Assembly (NCBI GenBank): GCA_019429225.1
Contig: JAHYJK010000012.1
Coordinates: 1-40,110, forward strand
Reading direction: 5' to 3'
Length of the DNA stretch: 40,110 nt
Source: Anaerolineaceae bacterium
Lineage (GTDB): Bacteria > Chloroflexota > Anaerolineae > Anaerolineales > Anaerolineaceae
The notes beneath the pieces were generated by a model. That model was not told the origin of the DNA. It saw only the letters and a list, made by a program, of their open reading frames with translations, and ran no database searches. This document shows, piece after piece, positions 17,001 through 25,473 of this stretch (position 1 is its first letter; every line of letters begins with the position of its first letter). The translations under genes were made by a program, and so were the position numbers.

Positions 17001-17748
17001 TGATCAACTACCATTGCCAAGATCGGAAGACTTATGGCAAAAAATTAATATTGATACCTGGACGGGATTACGAGCATCTTCTGCCTGTAATGAGTTTACA
17101 AAAGAAGAATTTGTTCTGAACGTCAAAGAGAAATGGGCAGTTAGATGGATCGAAGATACATCCGATGGGAGGAATTGGGCGAATAATTTAGGGTTTGAAA
17201 GCCCGGTTTTGTTTGTTCCTGAACGGGAATGTAAGGCTGATGATCCCAAAGCAAAAATAATATTCGCTGGTATGTCTGAAGGACAGATGATAACAACAAA
17301 TCCATTGGACATCTACGCACTTGTTGATGCAACCCATAATTACAGAAGGATGCGGCTTGATTATGGACGCGGATCGGATCCAAACGACTGGGAAAATCTA
17401 GCTGAATTTGATAGGAACTTCCAGGATGTAGATCTAATTTATACATGGGATTTATTTGAAGATGAAATTGAGCCCGGAGATTACACTTTGAGAATAAGAA
17501 TTGAATCCTCTGAAGATGGTCGATTTGCTGAGAAAAAGGTAACCATTAGAATTCAGGTTGCCACACCTACACCTACAGTCACTCCTACACCAACGATTAC
17601 ACCAACATTTACAGTAACACCCACTGCAACGGAAACACCCACACCGACAAACACTTCGCTTCCGCCAACGCTTACACCAACTGCTACACAGCAATCCCTG
17701 GTACCTACTGTTGTGACACCATTGCCATCATCAACACCATCTCCCTAA
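14083..17748 (+). CDS. Class A penicillin-binding protein (PBP1a-like), with long cytoplasmic N-terminus
   Basis: 1221 residues. About 290 residues of charged, then Pro-rich, disordered sequence precede one transmembrane helix (about 292-312). The GT51 glycosyltransferase domain has EDKEYYNHPGFD with catalytic Glu383 and GASTITQQLARML. The transpeptidase domain has the SxxK motif SSIK with nucleophile Ser674, the SxN motif SFN at 737-739, and KTGTTND near 865. A cysteine-containing Fn3-like region follows, and the end is a Thr/Pro-rich tail. It polymerises glycan strands and makes 4-3 crosslinks outside the membrane. The start is not certain: ATG 14083 has GAGGT only three bases upstream, while ATG 14140 would shorten the protein by 19 residues. 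It is divergent from the glycosidase-like gene and convergent to the next. Confidence 0.93.
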   Translation: MKYARITKEFTYKIALENIMENDRPNQSNSNKDDPADRLKKLIASQKDNDASLEETAPKRKTNLEIDRDAPNQVEKDEHGEVEDRHPTGDPESTAGWYSNDLLELESEQSISSDKINEIVSENVDDNQGWQNESTNQEQDENQLSRDDLEKASDLENNSVTIPIDDSKKTPMTSKKETPKAIEYQTTPLEEEIEKTPPRPIRSYTPSTIHTPVIPPPPGATQPILPNKTNVNDTQATRVSPAAYRNTQQNLTTQRPSNFQTAPTKSIKSKKIKPPKPPKSSNGGDFQQAWGCFIRMVLIGLFIVVFIVIAAGSFGVYQYYKIAQALPPVEELREKAAKFETTRILDRDGNTIYEIIDPNAGRRTYVPLEKISPYLIAATIATEDKEYYNHPGFDPVAVARAFWQNYTSGDIVSGASTITQQLARMLLLDDTERYTRTYERKTREIVLAAEITRKYSKEEILEIFLNENNYGNLAYGVQAAAETYFNTSAERLTLSQASFLAGLPQAPAVYDIYTNREATLTRQKQVLILMYELSQEKNCIYVSTNLERVCVNEIANAAQEIEFYEFKPHDYSMIHPHWVNYIRTQLESQFDPQTIYRSGFTVYTTLDPVIQNKLQSVIETQIAGLADKNATSGAGVVIRPSTGEILAMVGSADFYKESISGQVNMALAPRQPGSSIKPLVYLAAFEKGWTPAILIWDVPSEFPPSGNPNDPREPYKPVNYDNRFHGPVTVRSALANSFNIPAVKALDFVGIYDNPATAHPDGFVDFAKRMGISTLTREDYGMSLSLGGGDVTLLELTNVYATIANTGNQIPPVAITKIVDHLGSIVYEYQNPTPNRVIREEHAYLISSIMSDNQARTPMFGANSILNLPFQVAVKTGTTNDFRDNWTLGFTPDVAVGIWVGNADYTPMIDTSGLTGAAPIWAETMQFAVNRLVGNNSASFVRPAGIVDKIICTISGTEPSEWCPNQRTEIFAFDQLPLPRSEDLWQKINIDTWTGLRASSACNEFTKEEFVLNVKEKWAVRWIEDTSDGRNWANNLGFESPVLFVPERECKADDPKAKIIFAGMSEGQMITTNPLDIYALVDATHNYRRMRLDYGRGSDPNDWENLAEFDRNFQDVDLIYTWDLFEDEIEPGDYTLRIRIESSEDGRFAEKKVTIRIQVATPTPTVTPTPTITPTFTVTPTATETPTPTNTSLPPTLTPTATQQSLVPTVVTPLPSSTPSP

Positions 17749-17757
17749 CAATATGGT

Positions 17758-19974
17758 TTAAAATAACACTGGTTGGTTGGCTTCCTGCCACACTGCCGGA
17801 TCAGAATCCAATATTTGAACCCAGGTTTTGAAATTCATACCTGGGTTTTCACTAATTGACCGTAAATGACGAAATTTTACAAAATGATAATTTCCGAAAT
17901 TCTGATGGTAAACCGGGTCATTTTTCAATTTATAGCTGAGTAGTTCTGCACGACTACCCGGAAAGACGATCACAGTTTCAAAATCATCTGGTTCTGTTTT
18001 GGATTTAAATTGTGAAATGATACTGGACGCAGTAATAAAAAATTTATAATTCGGTTTTAACTGTTCGGAAGTCCAATTAATTGGATACTCACCACCTACT
18101 GCAAAACCAAGTTTTAATCCAATAGCATGGATTAATTTAATCATTTGTTGGATATCGCTTTTTCTTGCCTGAATATATTCCTGACCATTCAGTTTATATC
18201 GATTTAGTCCTTCAGGGTGAAGTTCGCAATAAGAACTGACCAGCCGTTGCAGAAATATATTAGAAACTGGCATCAAACCGGGTAAATTTTGGTTGATGAA
18301 ATAAGCAACTTCCTCAAATGTAAAGGATGGATTTTTCTGGACAAAACGAATGAAATATCCTTCAACCTGGTCACTTACAGGCTGGTAAATACCTGGTGGA
18401 TTTTTTAACCAAAATTCTGCATTTTCAAGTTGGTCTTCATCCACCTGAAAAAAATTTTCTTTATCGCAAATGGTTTCTTCAAATAATTTTTGTGTTTGCA
18501 TGAATAGCGTATTATCAAACTTATCGAGCTGAAATGAATCTCTTTTTTCGATCGTCTCAGATATCAAAAAAATCGACATCAATTCCTGATAATCTGCTGA
18601 TTCGCATTTTAATTCCAGGTATTTTTTAATATTTGCTGATAATGGTTGATATGATTCATTATTTAATTTTGATTGTTTTGGAAACCAATAGAATTGACCA
18701 GATTTCTGTTCTGGATGATAAGCAGCATTTTTCAAATGGTAATTAGAAGACGATGCGGCAGATAGGTAAGCTAATATATAACTATTGGATAACTCTGGGG
18801 CGATTGCCAAAAAAGGTACTTTTAGTTTTGAAGTATAAGCAAACACTGTTCGAATTGCCTGTGTGTGCCAGATCCAATCATATCTGCGTCTTTCTAATGC
18901 TCCTTTTAATGTTTGAGCAGCTTCATGACCCCAAATCCAGCCACTCCAGACTGCATTATATGTCCACAGTGCCTGGTTAGGACGTGGAAGTACGGTAGCT
19001 ACCACTTGAAATTCAGGCAATTTCTCAATATCTTTGAAAGAACTAATTCTGCCCGGATAAAAACAGATTCCTCCAGTATCAGGTGGAAGCTCGGGGTAAA
19101 AAGTAAACGAAATTGGGTGATCAATAATTCTAATCTTTGAGACTGCTTCCTCCAAAATTTTCCATAAGTTGAATTCATAGAATTCTGCTGGAATCGATAT
19201 TTGTTTCGGCCGATTTCTACTGGAAGCTATGCCCCACAGCATATTTCCATAATCAAATACATGGACCAATAATGCCTCAAGAATATCTTTTCTTTGGGTT
19301 GTGGTATTCAAACCATCCAATTTATTGATGATAGAAGAAATGACTGCTAATGATCTAGGTAAATAGGAATCGATTACTTCTTTCACAGCTATTGGTGTGT
19401 CAGTGCTCCCTGGAAAAATTCTTTGTAATACCTTTGTACGATGTAATTGGATATTTCCGATTTGATTAAGATTTTCCCTGTCAATGTCAGATATTTTATG
19501 AATTCCAGTTAGACCACAATTATTACAACTTATTTCTCTTGCAAATGGTGTTGTTTGATTTTTTTTCCAAAGATATCTGACTTCGGTTTGATCTGAGAGA
19601 CATTCTGGACAGGGTGAGATATACAATGCTTTAATCTGGTTTTCGAGTCGATCATCACCACGCTTTAAAGCACCAAAATCAGCAATTGCAGCCTGATAAA
19701 GACTTAATGGATGAGCTGCACAGATAACCTGTAGAATTTTCCCTAGAATTGGATTATTGCAGGCAACAAAAACCTGGTAACCTGCTTGTGCTAATTCAAT
19801 CGCACTGATTGGCTGATTTCCAACTGGATCCAGTACCCACCCTTTCTCGATTCCGCAATATCGCAGCATATCAGATAATGCACCGTATGGATAGGGAGGT
19901 AGGAAACGATCCAAAATCAAAGGTGGAATAGATTTTTTATCAGAAAAATACGAAGGTTTACCGAAATTCATCAT
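17758..19974 (-). CDS. DNA-methyltransferase-like protein with zinc ribbon, probably not catalytic
   Basis: 738 residues. The N-terminal part resembles the SAM-binding motif of N4/N6 DNA methylases (VLDPVGNQPISAIELAQAGY, about 47-66), but the glycine loop is changed. A zinc ribbon follows (CPEC at 122-125 and CNNC at 150-153). Around residues 330-355, the segment VLPRPNQALWTYNAVWSGWI lies where the catalytic [DN]PPY motif and the following strand of DUF1156-type methylases would be, with the motif replaced by LPRPN. The C-terminal half (about 450-738) is unrecognised and contains a winged-helix-like stretch. It is probably a former DNA methylase with a structural or DNA-binding role. It starts at a promoter without an SD (ATG 19974 or 19971). 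The gap to the convergent PBP gene is nine bases. Confidence 0.6.
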   Translation of the reverse strand: MMNFGKPSYFSDKKSIPPLILDRFLPPYPYGALSDMLRYCGIEKGWVLDPVGNQPISAIELAQAGYQVFVACNNPILGKILQVICAAHPLSLYQAAIADFGALKRGDDRLENQIKALYISPCPECLSDQTEVRYLWKKNQTTPFAREISCNNCGLTGIHKISDIDRENLNQIGNIQLHRTKVLQRIFPGSTDTPIAVKEVIDSYLPRSLAVISSIINKLDGLNTTTQRKDILEALLVHVFDYGNMLWGIASSRNRPKQISIPAEFYEFNLWKILEEAVSKIRIIDHPISFTFYPELPPDTGGICFYPGRISSFKDIEKLPEFQVVATVLPRPNQALWTYNAVWSGWIWGHEAAQTLKGALERRRYDWIWHTQAIRTVFAYTSKLKVPFLAIAPELSNSYILAYLSAASSSNYHLKNAAYHPEQKSGQFYWFPKQSKLNNESYQPLSANIKKYLELKCESADYQELMSIFLISETIEKRDSFQLDKFDNTLFMQTQKLFEETICDKENFFQVDEDQLENAEFWLKNPPGIYQPVSDQVEGYFIRFVQKNPSFTFEEVAYFINQNLPGLMPVSNIFLQRLVSSYCELHPEGLNRYKLNGQEYIQARKSDIQQMIKLIHAIGLKLGFAVGGEYPINWTSEQLKPNYKFFITASSIISQFKSKTEPDDFETVIVFPGSRAELLSYKLKNDPVYHQNFGNYHFVKFRHLRSISENPGMNFKTWVQILDSDPAVWQEANQPVLF

Positions 19975-19979
19975 TTTAA

Positions 19980-20007
19980 AGTATAGTAATTTACCAGGAA
20001 TTGTCTA
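19980..20007 (-). promoter_or_regulatory. Promoter of the methyltransferase-like gene (leaderless)
   Basis: On the minus strand, TAGACA (20002-20007), 16 bases and TATACT (19980-19985) form a good promoter. The -10 box ends five bases before the first ATG (19974) and eight before a second (19971). No SD is present, so transcription should start at or beside the start codon. Confidence 0.6.
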
Positions 20008-20090
20008 TATGTTTTGATTATTTGAATAGTCTGTAATGTCCGCTAGAACTGTTGTTGAAAAAAGAGAATTTTATTTTTTTTAACATGATA

Positions 20091-20104
20091 AGATTGATCA
20101 ATCT
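20091..20104. promoter_or_regulatory. 14-base perfect palindrome upstream of the CPBP protease gene
   Basis: AGATTGATCAATCT is a perfect dyad, 59 bases before the ATG at 20163 and about 85 bases upstream of the divergent promoter at 19980-20007. It could be an operator for a dimeric regulator. No repeat of the site was noticed nearby. Confidence 0.3.
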
Positions 20105-20162
20105 AAGGACAAAGTCTTTTATAGTGATTGAGAATTCATCTTAGATTCAATTTTGAGGATGT

Positions 20163-21023
20163 ATGGAACCAGTCAACAGGAAAAACATTAATAACCCACT
20201 CCCTGAAGGAAAGTTTGAATTTTGGAGATATTTACTACTAATCATAATTATTGTTGGAGTTACTCTGGTTGCTCAGGCATTGTTATTAGTAATTGCTTCC
20301 TTCCTGGAAGGTACGATGGATTTCAATCTTTTTCCACCTATCACATTATTATGGGTTACGATGTTGCCTTTTGCTGCGTTGCTGATTTTTTTGGTGCCTG
20401 GTATTCGTTTATTACACCAACAATCAATTAAATCGGTTTTTACTCAGAAAACTATTTTCAACTGGAAGTTGCTAACTACGTCAGCTATCATTTGGTTTGT
20501 TTTGTCGGGGGTGGCTGATATTATCATTTCGATACTTCAGCCCGGAAATTATGTGTTTTCATTTTCATTATTTTCCTTTTTGCCTTACATGTTGATTGCA
20601 TTATTACTAATCGCCTTTCAGATCACAGCAGAGGAAGTCCTCTTTCGGAGTTACCTGTTACATGGTTTGACCCGCCTATTTCGATATCGTTGGTTGGGAA
20701 TTACATTACAGGCAATTTTATTTGGTGTTTTACACGGTGCAAATCCTGAAGTAACCTCATATGGACTTTTAACGACCATGCCGTTTTATATTGGCATTGG
20801 ATTATTATTGGGATGGCTTTCACTCAGATCAAAAGGATTGGAAATTGCTCTTGGATTGCATTTCGCGAATAATTTATATGCAACATCCATGGTTACCTTT
20901 TCAGAATCGGCAATTCCTTCCCCGGCAATTTTTACGATAACCAATTACCAACCTGAAACAGGATTAGTCGCTTTTGTCATCATAGCAATCATATTTGCAG
21001 TCATAATTACGAAAAGTACTTAA
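20163..21023 (+). CDS. CPBP-family intramembrane metalloprotease (CAAX protease-like)
   Basis: 286 residues with about eight transmembrane segments. The three family motifs are intact: EExxxR with Glu157, Glu158 and Arg162 in AEEVLFRSYLLHGL; FxxxH with His191 in FGVLHGAN; and HxxxN with His233 and Asn237 in HFANN. These residues line the active site of Rce1/Abi-type proteases inside the membrane. Bacterial members cleave unknown membrane peptides and some give immunity to bacteriocins; the substrate here is unknown. GAGG lies four bases before the ATG. It stands alone, before the NusG-like gene, with a 106-base gap. Confidence 0.88.
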   Translation: MEPVNRKNINNPLPEGKFEFWRYLLLIIIIVGVTLVAQALLLVIASFLEGTMDFNLFPPITLLWVTMLPFAALLIFLVPGIRLLHQQSIKSVFTQKTIFNWKLLTTSAIIWFVLSGVADIIISILQPGNYVFSFSLFSFLPYMLIALLLIAFQITAEEVLFRSYLLHGLTRLFRYRWLGITLQAILFGVLHGANPEVTSYGLLTTMPFYIGIGLLLGWLSLRSKGLEIALGLHFANNLYATSMVTFSESAIPSPAIFTITNYQPETGLVAFVIIAIIFAVIITKST

Positions 21024-21082
21024 GAATTATTAGATTAATTCTTCTGTGTTCAGAATTACAAAGAAGGGGTGTCATGTTCAGG

Positions 21083-21088
21083 TATAAT
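21083..21088 (+). promoter_or_regulatory. Candidate -10 for the NusG-like/sensor-kinase pair
   Basis: A perfect TATAAT lies 41 bases before the ATG at 21130. No good -35 is found at normal spacing (TTACAA at 21056-21061 is 21 bases away), so confidence is limited. Confidence 0.35.
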
Positions 21089-21129
21089 TTAATTTGGTAG
21101 AAAATTATGAAAATGGTGGTTTTTGCGAA

Positions 21130-21654
21130 ATGTCATCTAGCTGGTATGTAATTCAAAGCCATCCAAACAAGGAACAACTTTTATTCAAACAAATCGAATT
21201 GTTGGGAATTGAAGTTTTTTATCCAAAAATTAAAGTAAAACCGGTTAATCCTCGCTCCCGTAAAATTCGTCCTTATTTTCCAGGTTATCTATTTATTAGA
21301 ACAGAGCCTGAGATGATAGGAACATCTACTATTAAATGGATGCCACACTCAAAAGGAATTATCGCTTTTGGAGGTGAACCTTCGATTGTTCCTGAGTCTT
21401 TAATTCATGCACTGAAACAAAAAATAGGGGATTCTGAGGACTCTATTATCGAGATTAAGGATGAATTTAATAGCGGTACCCCAATTTCAGTTGAATATGG
21501 ACCGTTCGTAGGGTATGAAGGTATTTTTGATATGAAATTGGAAGGTTCTGATCGGGTTCGAATTTTATTGAAAATGCTCATTAACCAATATGTGCCTGTA
21601 GAACTTGAAATTTCTCATATACAACAAAAGAAAACAAAGCCTAAAAATCCTTAA
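21130..21654 (+). CDS. NusG/RfaH-type transcription elongation factor paralogue
   Basis: 174 residues from ATG 21130; GGTGG lies 10 bases upstream. A TTG at 21094 would add 12 residues unlike any NusG. The NGN domain starts with SSWYVIQSHPNKEQLL and has the PRSRKIRPYFPGYLFIRTE segment that is typical of specialised paralogues such as RfaH. The C-terminal KOW domain reads VEYGPFVGYEGIFDMKLEG, then RVRILLKML and VPVELE. It should bind RNA polymerase and help elongation through particular operons. The housekeeping nusG normally lies beside secE and rplK, which are absent here, so this is a paralogue. It is 15 bases ahead of a sensor kinase, which suggests co-expression. Confidence 0.85.
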   Translation: MSSSWYVIQSHPNKEQLLFKQIELLGIEVFYPKIKVKPVNPRSRKIRPYFPGYLFIRTEPEMIGTSTIKWMPHSKGIIAFGGEPSIVPESLIHALKQKIGDSEDSIIEIKDEFNSGTPISVEYGPFVGYEGIFDMKLEGSDRVRILLKMLINQYVPVELEISHIQQKKTKPKNP

Positions 21655-21669
21655 TTAAGGTTGGTTTCC

Positions 21670-24600
21670 ATGAATGCAAAATTGCCATATAAACAACGAG
21701 AATTCGGGTTATGGATTTTCTTTTTATTCGTGGTGTTTTTAGTTTTATTGATATCCGTAATAGAATTTTTGAGTATCACTGAAACTTCAAATTTTGGACG
21801 GGATTTTGGAATATATGCTCGATTCTTCTATTTCACTACACCATATGTTCTAGGGTGGGTGTTTTTTATTTCTGCTATTGCTTTTTTTGTGGTTGATCAA
21901 AAAAGAAAACAATCGACCAAATTTCCGATGATCATGGGCCTGATTGCGTGCCTGGTGAGCACTTCTTATTATTCGACATTCCCATCTGAATTTATTCAAT
22001 CAATTTGGCTGGGTTCAGTTTTGTTGTTGTCAACCACTTTTTTATTTCAGATTTTACCCGGAATAATCAATAAAAATGCCTGTAAAAATCTAAAAATGGT
22101 TGTTTTACTCCTGTCTGTTTTGGCGGTGATTGGTTCTTTATTATTAAGGTTTAACTTCCAACGATTTGCCCAAATATTTCCTGAGAGCGTCATTATTTTA
22201 TGGTCAGGGATACTTCTGGGATTAGCTCTTATCTATGGCTTTATCCATATCATGAGAATAAAAATATCAAACCAATTACAAATGGAAGGAATTTCAGCAA
22301 TTGGTTTTGTACTTGGTTGGGCTCCTTTTTGTGTTCTGCTATTTCAAATGTTGAGTAAATCAATGTCTCCAATAACGCCATGGATTTTCATACCCATTGC
22401 ACTTTATCCAATATTGATTGGCGGACTAATCAAATTTGAGGAAGGTAAAACAAAAGTCAAATCGGGATTTTCAGATAATAACCGATTAATAGTTGTTTTG
22501 ATCATTTACAGCCTAATTGGGGCAATCGTTTTAGGAGCTAATATTTTTGATAGATTGAGACAGGTAGTCTTTTTACAACCGCCTTTGTTCATCGGTTTAA
22601 TCATGTTTCTATTACCCAATATTATTTCATTATTGTTGATGAAAAACCATAAATTATCTGCTAGAAAAACTTCTTTTATTGAAGACAAAAGAACCTTTAA
22701 ATCTTTGGATGAAAATATTAAAGTTGATCATCTTGGGGAGAATGAAGACATTTATGAAGAACTAAGACAAAAAATTAATAAACTTACCGATGTTAATACG
22801 TATCATCATTTTGTTTTTGAACCATCAAATAATGAATATTATGGATTTCCATTCTTATCGGGGAAAACAAGTGATTTGCGATTTTCTTCTGATTCTGATT
22901 TTGTTCAGTATTTTGTTAAGAATCGATCAGCGATAATTTTATCTGATTTAAATCAGTTGCCCACTGAAATAAGTTATGAAAAAGAGAAATTAGAATTGTT
23001 AGCCGCCAATGTAATCATGCCAATGTATCTTGAAAATGAACTGGCAGGATGGCTGGCTTTCACTATAGATAATCCAAATCCAGATGAAATTGGTCAAATA
23101 ATAGCAAAGATCAAACCTCTGATTGATCAATTTTCAAACGCTAAAATGCATAAGTATCATCAACTGGAGTTGGAGCAACGTATCAGTGATATGAATATTC
23201 TGAACAGAATAGTGCAGGGTGTGAACTATACGTTAGCCCTTGATGATATTTTTGAATTGATCTATGCCCAAACAACACAGGTGATTCCTGCCAGTGATTT
23301 TTATATCATATTAAAAGACCACCAAACACAATCATTGCGAACTGTATTTTTTGTTGAGTTGGATGAACGTATTTCTGAAAAAGAGAACCATCTCTTGACA
23401 CAAACTCAATCTATGGAATCAATGGTTATAGAAAGTGGTCGTGGTTTGATCATTAACAACTACATCGAATATTGTTCATCACGAAATTATCCAGTTTCAT
23501 ATTCAGAGTTAAAGGAAGTCATGATTGTTCCATTGAATACTGGAGCCATCACGAATGGATGTATTATTATTGGTGAGAGACGGCCGGATAAGAAATTTTC
23601 TCAGAGCCAATTAACCTTGGCGCAATCTATTGCAGATCTTGTCGCTGGGGCTATAGAAAAAGCTCGATTATTGGAAGAAACTGAGCAGTATGCCAGGCAA
23701 TTGTCGATATTAAATGATTTGACCCGAAAGCTTACATCAACTTTGGAAATTGAAGAGTTATATGGAACCATCCTTCAAAATTCAATGGACATGGTCAAAT
23801 GTGATGAAGCACGATTAATCATCCTGGATGATAGGAACCAGGAACTTGTTTATCAGGCAGTTATGGGAAGCAATTCGGATAAATTACTTTCGACCAGCTT
23901 TCCACTTGATTATGGCTTGATTGGAAAATCTTTTCTTTCGAAAACCCCGATTTTAGCAAATAGCACTGATTCTGAGAATAAATTTCATGAAGAACTCAAT
24001 GCATTTTACGAGACATCGATTAATTCTTTGATGATCATCCCAATGATATTGAAGAACCAGATTTTGGGCTTGATTGAGTTGGTGAGTCACCAGGATGGAA
24101 TAAGCTTTAAGAACAACGATCAGGAGCTTATATCTGCTCTGGCTGCTCAGGCTGCAATTGCATTGGAAAACGCACGATTGTATCGCCGTACAGACCAGGA
24201 ATTGGCTAAACGTGTTGAAGAATTATCGGTTATGCAGCGTATCGATCGGGATCTGAATACCAGTCTGGATATGAAAAAAGCAATGGAAATCACTTTGACC
24301 TGGGCGATTCGGCAATCAGGATGTGATGTTGGCTGGATCGGTTTGATTTCTGAGTCAAAAATTCAACTCATGGCATCTTCAGGGTTCAAACCGGACCAGT
24401 TGACCAAACTAGAAAATCAATCTGCATTTTCAGATTTTTTGAAGACAGAAACAGACAGTAAAAAAATTCAACCAATTCAGGTGATGGCAAATGGGACTAC
24501 TCAATTACATCCAAAAGCAATCACACAAATTCTCTTACCAATTCGTCGTAATGAAAAAATAATCGCGATGATGATGCTGGAAAATTTCGATGATCGTTAT

Positions 24601-25413
24601 TTAGATGAAAATGAATTGAATTTCCTGATACGTTTATGTGAACATGCGTCGATAGCAATTGTTAATAGCCAGCTTTATGCAGAGGTTCAGGAGGCAAACC
24701 AGGCAAAAAGTGAATTTGTTTCTTTGGTGGCACACGAATTGAAAAATCCAATGACATCCATCAAAGGATATACAGAATTATTGGCAACTGGTGCAGTAGG
24801 GTCTATCACACCTGCTCAGGCGAATTTCTTATCGACCATTCGAAATAACACAGATCGAATGAATACGCTGGTTTCGGATTTGAACGATCTCACGAAAATT
24901 GAAGCTGGCAATATGAGAATGGAACCCAAAGCGCTCGATTTGAAAGAAATTTTGAATGAGTTGGTTCGCTCCACCAAGCGACAATTGGATGAGAAACAAC
25001 AAACTCTTCATCTTACACTGGACGAGGAGTTGTCAGATGTTTGGGCTGACCCCAATCGGTTATTGCAGATTCTGACAAATCTGATCAGCAACGCCTACAA
25101 ATACACTCAAAATAGTGGAGAGATCTCATTAATCGCAGAAAAATCAAAGGATTATTGGGGGTCAGACCCGTCAAGATGGGTCACCCATATTATGGTTAAA
25201 GATAATGGGCTGGGGATATCGGAAGAGGATCAAAAGATGATATTTCAGAAATTTTTCCGCTCCGAAGATGCAGATATTAGAGCTTCATCTGGTACTGGAT
25301 TGGGGTTAAATATCACCCGCAGTTTGGTGGAAATGCAAGGGGGAAGAATCTGGTTTGATAGCAAGTATAAAAAAGGTACTACTTTTCATTTTACGCTTCC
25401 AATGGCAGAATGA
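21670..25413 (+). CDS. Large multi-GAF hybrid-free sensor histidine kinase
   Basis: 1247 residues from ATG 21670. About ten membrane helices occupy residues 10-340, which is a sizeable sensor module of unknown ligand. Four GAF or GAF-like domains follow (about 375-495, 510-665, 680-840 and 860-1005), separated by coiled-coil linkers (for example near 677 and 852). The kinase core has a HisKA box with phospho-acceptor His1022 in VAHELKNPM, the N box in NLISNAYKYTQ, DNGLGI near 1178 and GTGLGLNIT. No receiver domain is present, and no response regulator gene is adjacent, so its partner is elsewhere. AAGG lies about 10 bases before the ATG. It follows the NusG-like gene by 15 bases. Confidence 0.92.
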   Translation: MNAKLPYKQREFGLWIFFLFVVFLVLLISVIEFLSITETSNFGRDFGIYARFFYFTTPYVLGWVFFISAIAFFVVDQKRKQSTKFPMIMGLIACLVSTSYYSTFPSEFIQSIWLGSVLLLSTTFLFQILPGIINKNACKNLKMVVLLLSVLAVIGSLLLRFNFQRFAQIFPESVIILWSGILLGLALIYGFIHIMRIKISNQLQMEGISAIGFVLGWAPFCVLLFQMLSKSMSPITPWIFIPIALYPILIGGLIKFEEGKTKVKSGFSDNNRLIVVLIIYSLIGAIVLGANIFDRLRQVVFLQPPLFIGLIMFLLPNIISLLLMKNHKLSARKTSFIEDKRTFKSLDENIKVDHLGENEDIYEELRQKINKLTDVNTYHHFVFEPSNNEYYGFPFLSGKTSDLRFSSDSDFVQYFVKNRSAIILSDLNQLPTEISYEKEKLELLAANVIMPMYLENELAGWLAFTIDNPNPDEIGQIIAKIKPLIDQFSNAKMHKYHQLELEQRISDMNILNRIVQGVNYTLALDDIFELIYAQTTQVIPASDFYIILKDHQTQSLRTVFFVELDERISEKENHLLTQTQSMESMVIESGRGLIINNYIEYCSSRNYPVSYSELKEVMIVPLNTGAITNGCIIIGERRPDKKFSQSQLTLAQSIADLVAGAIEKARLLEETEQYARQLSILNDLTRKLTSTLEIEELYGTILQNSMDMVKCDEARLIILDDRNQELVYQAVMGSNSDKLLSTSFPLDYGLIGKSFLSKTPILANSTDSENKFHEELNAFYETSINSLMIIPMILKNQILGLIELVSHQDGISFKNNDQELISALAAQAAIALENARLYRRTDQELAKRVEELSVMQRIDRDLNTSLDMKKAMEITLTWAIRQSGCDVGWIGLISESKIQLMASSGFKPDQLTKLENQSAFSDFLKTETDSKKIQPIQVMANGTTQLHPKAITQILLPIRRNEKIIAMMMLENFDDRYLDENELNFLIRLCEHASIAIVNSQLYAEVQEANQAKSEFVSLVAHELKNPMTSIKGYTELLATGAVGSITPAQANFLSTIRNNTDRMNTLVSDLNDLTKIEAGNMRMEPKALDLKEILNELVRSTKRQLDEKQQTLHLTLDEELSDVWADPNRLLQILTNLISNAYKYTQNSGEISLIAEKSKDYWGSDPSRWVTHIMVKDNGLGISEEDQKMIFQKFFRSEDADIRASSGTGLGLNITRSLVEMQGGRIWFDSKYKKGTTFHFTLPMAE

Positions 25414-25427
25414 TATTTATTATGAAA

Positions 25428-25460
25428 CCCAGAGAAGCTACGATTGAGAGCTTCTCTGGG
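25428..25460. terminator. Strong 12-bp hairpin between convergent genes, without a T-tract
   Basis: CCCAGAGAAGCT (25428-25439) and its perfect complement (25449-25460) enclose a 9-base loop in the 60-base gap between the kinase gene and trpB2. No T-run follows on either strand, so it may stop transcription only partly, or shield mRNA ends. Confidence 0.55.
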
Positions 25461-25473
25461 GAATCCATATTAT

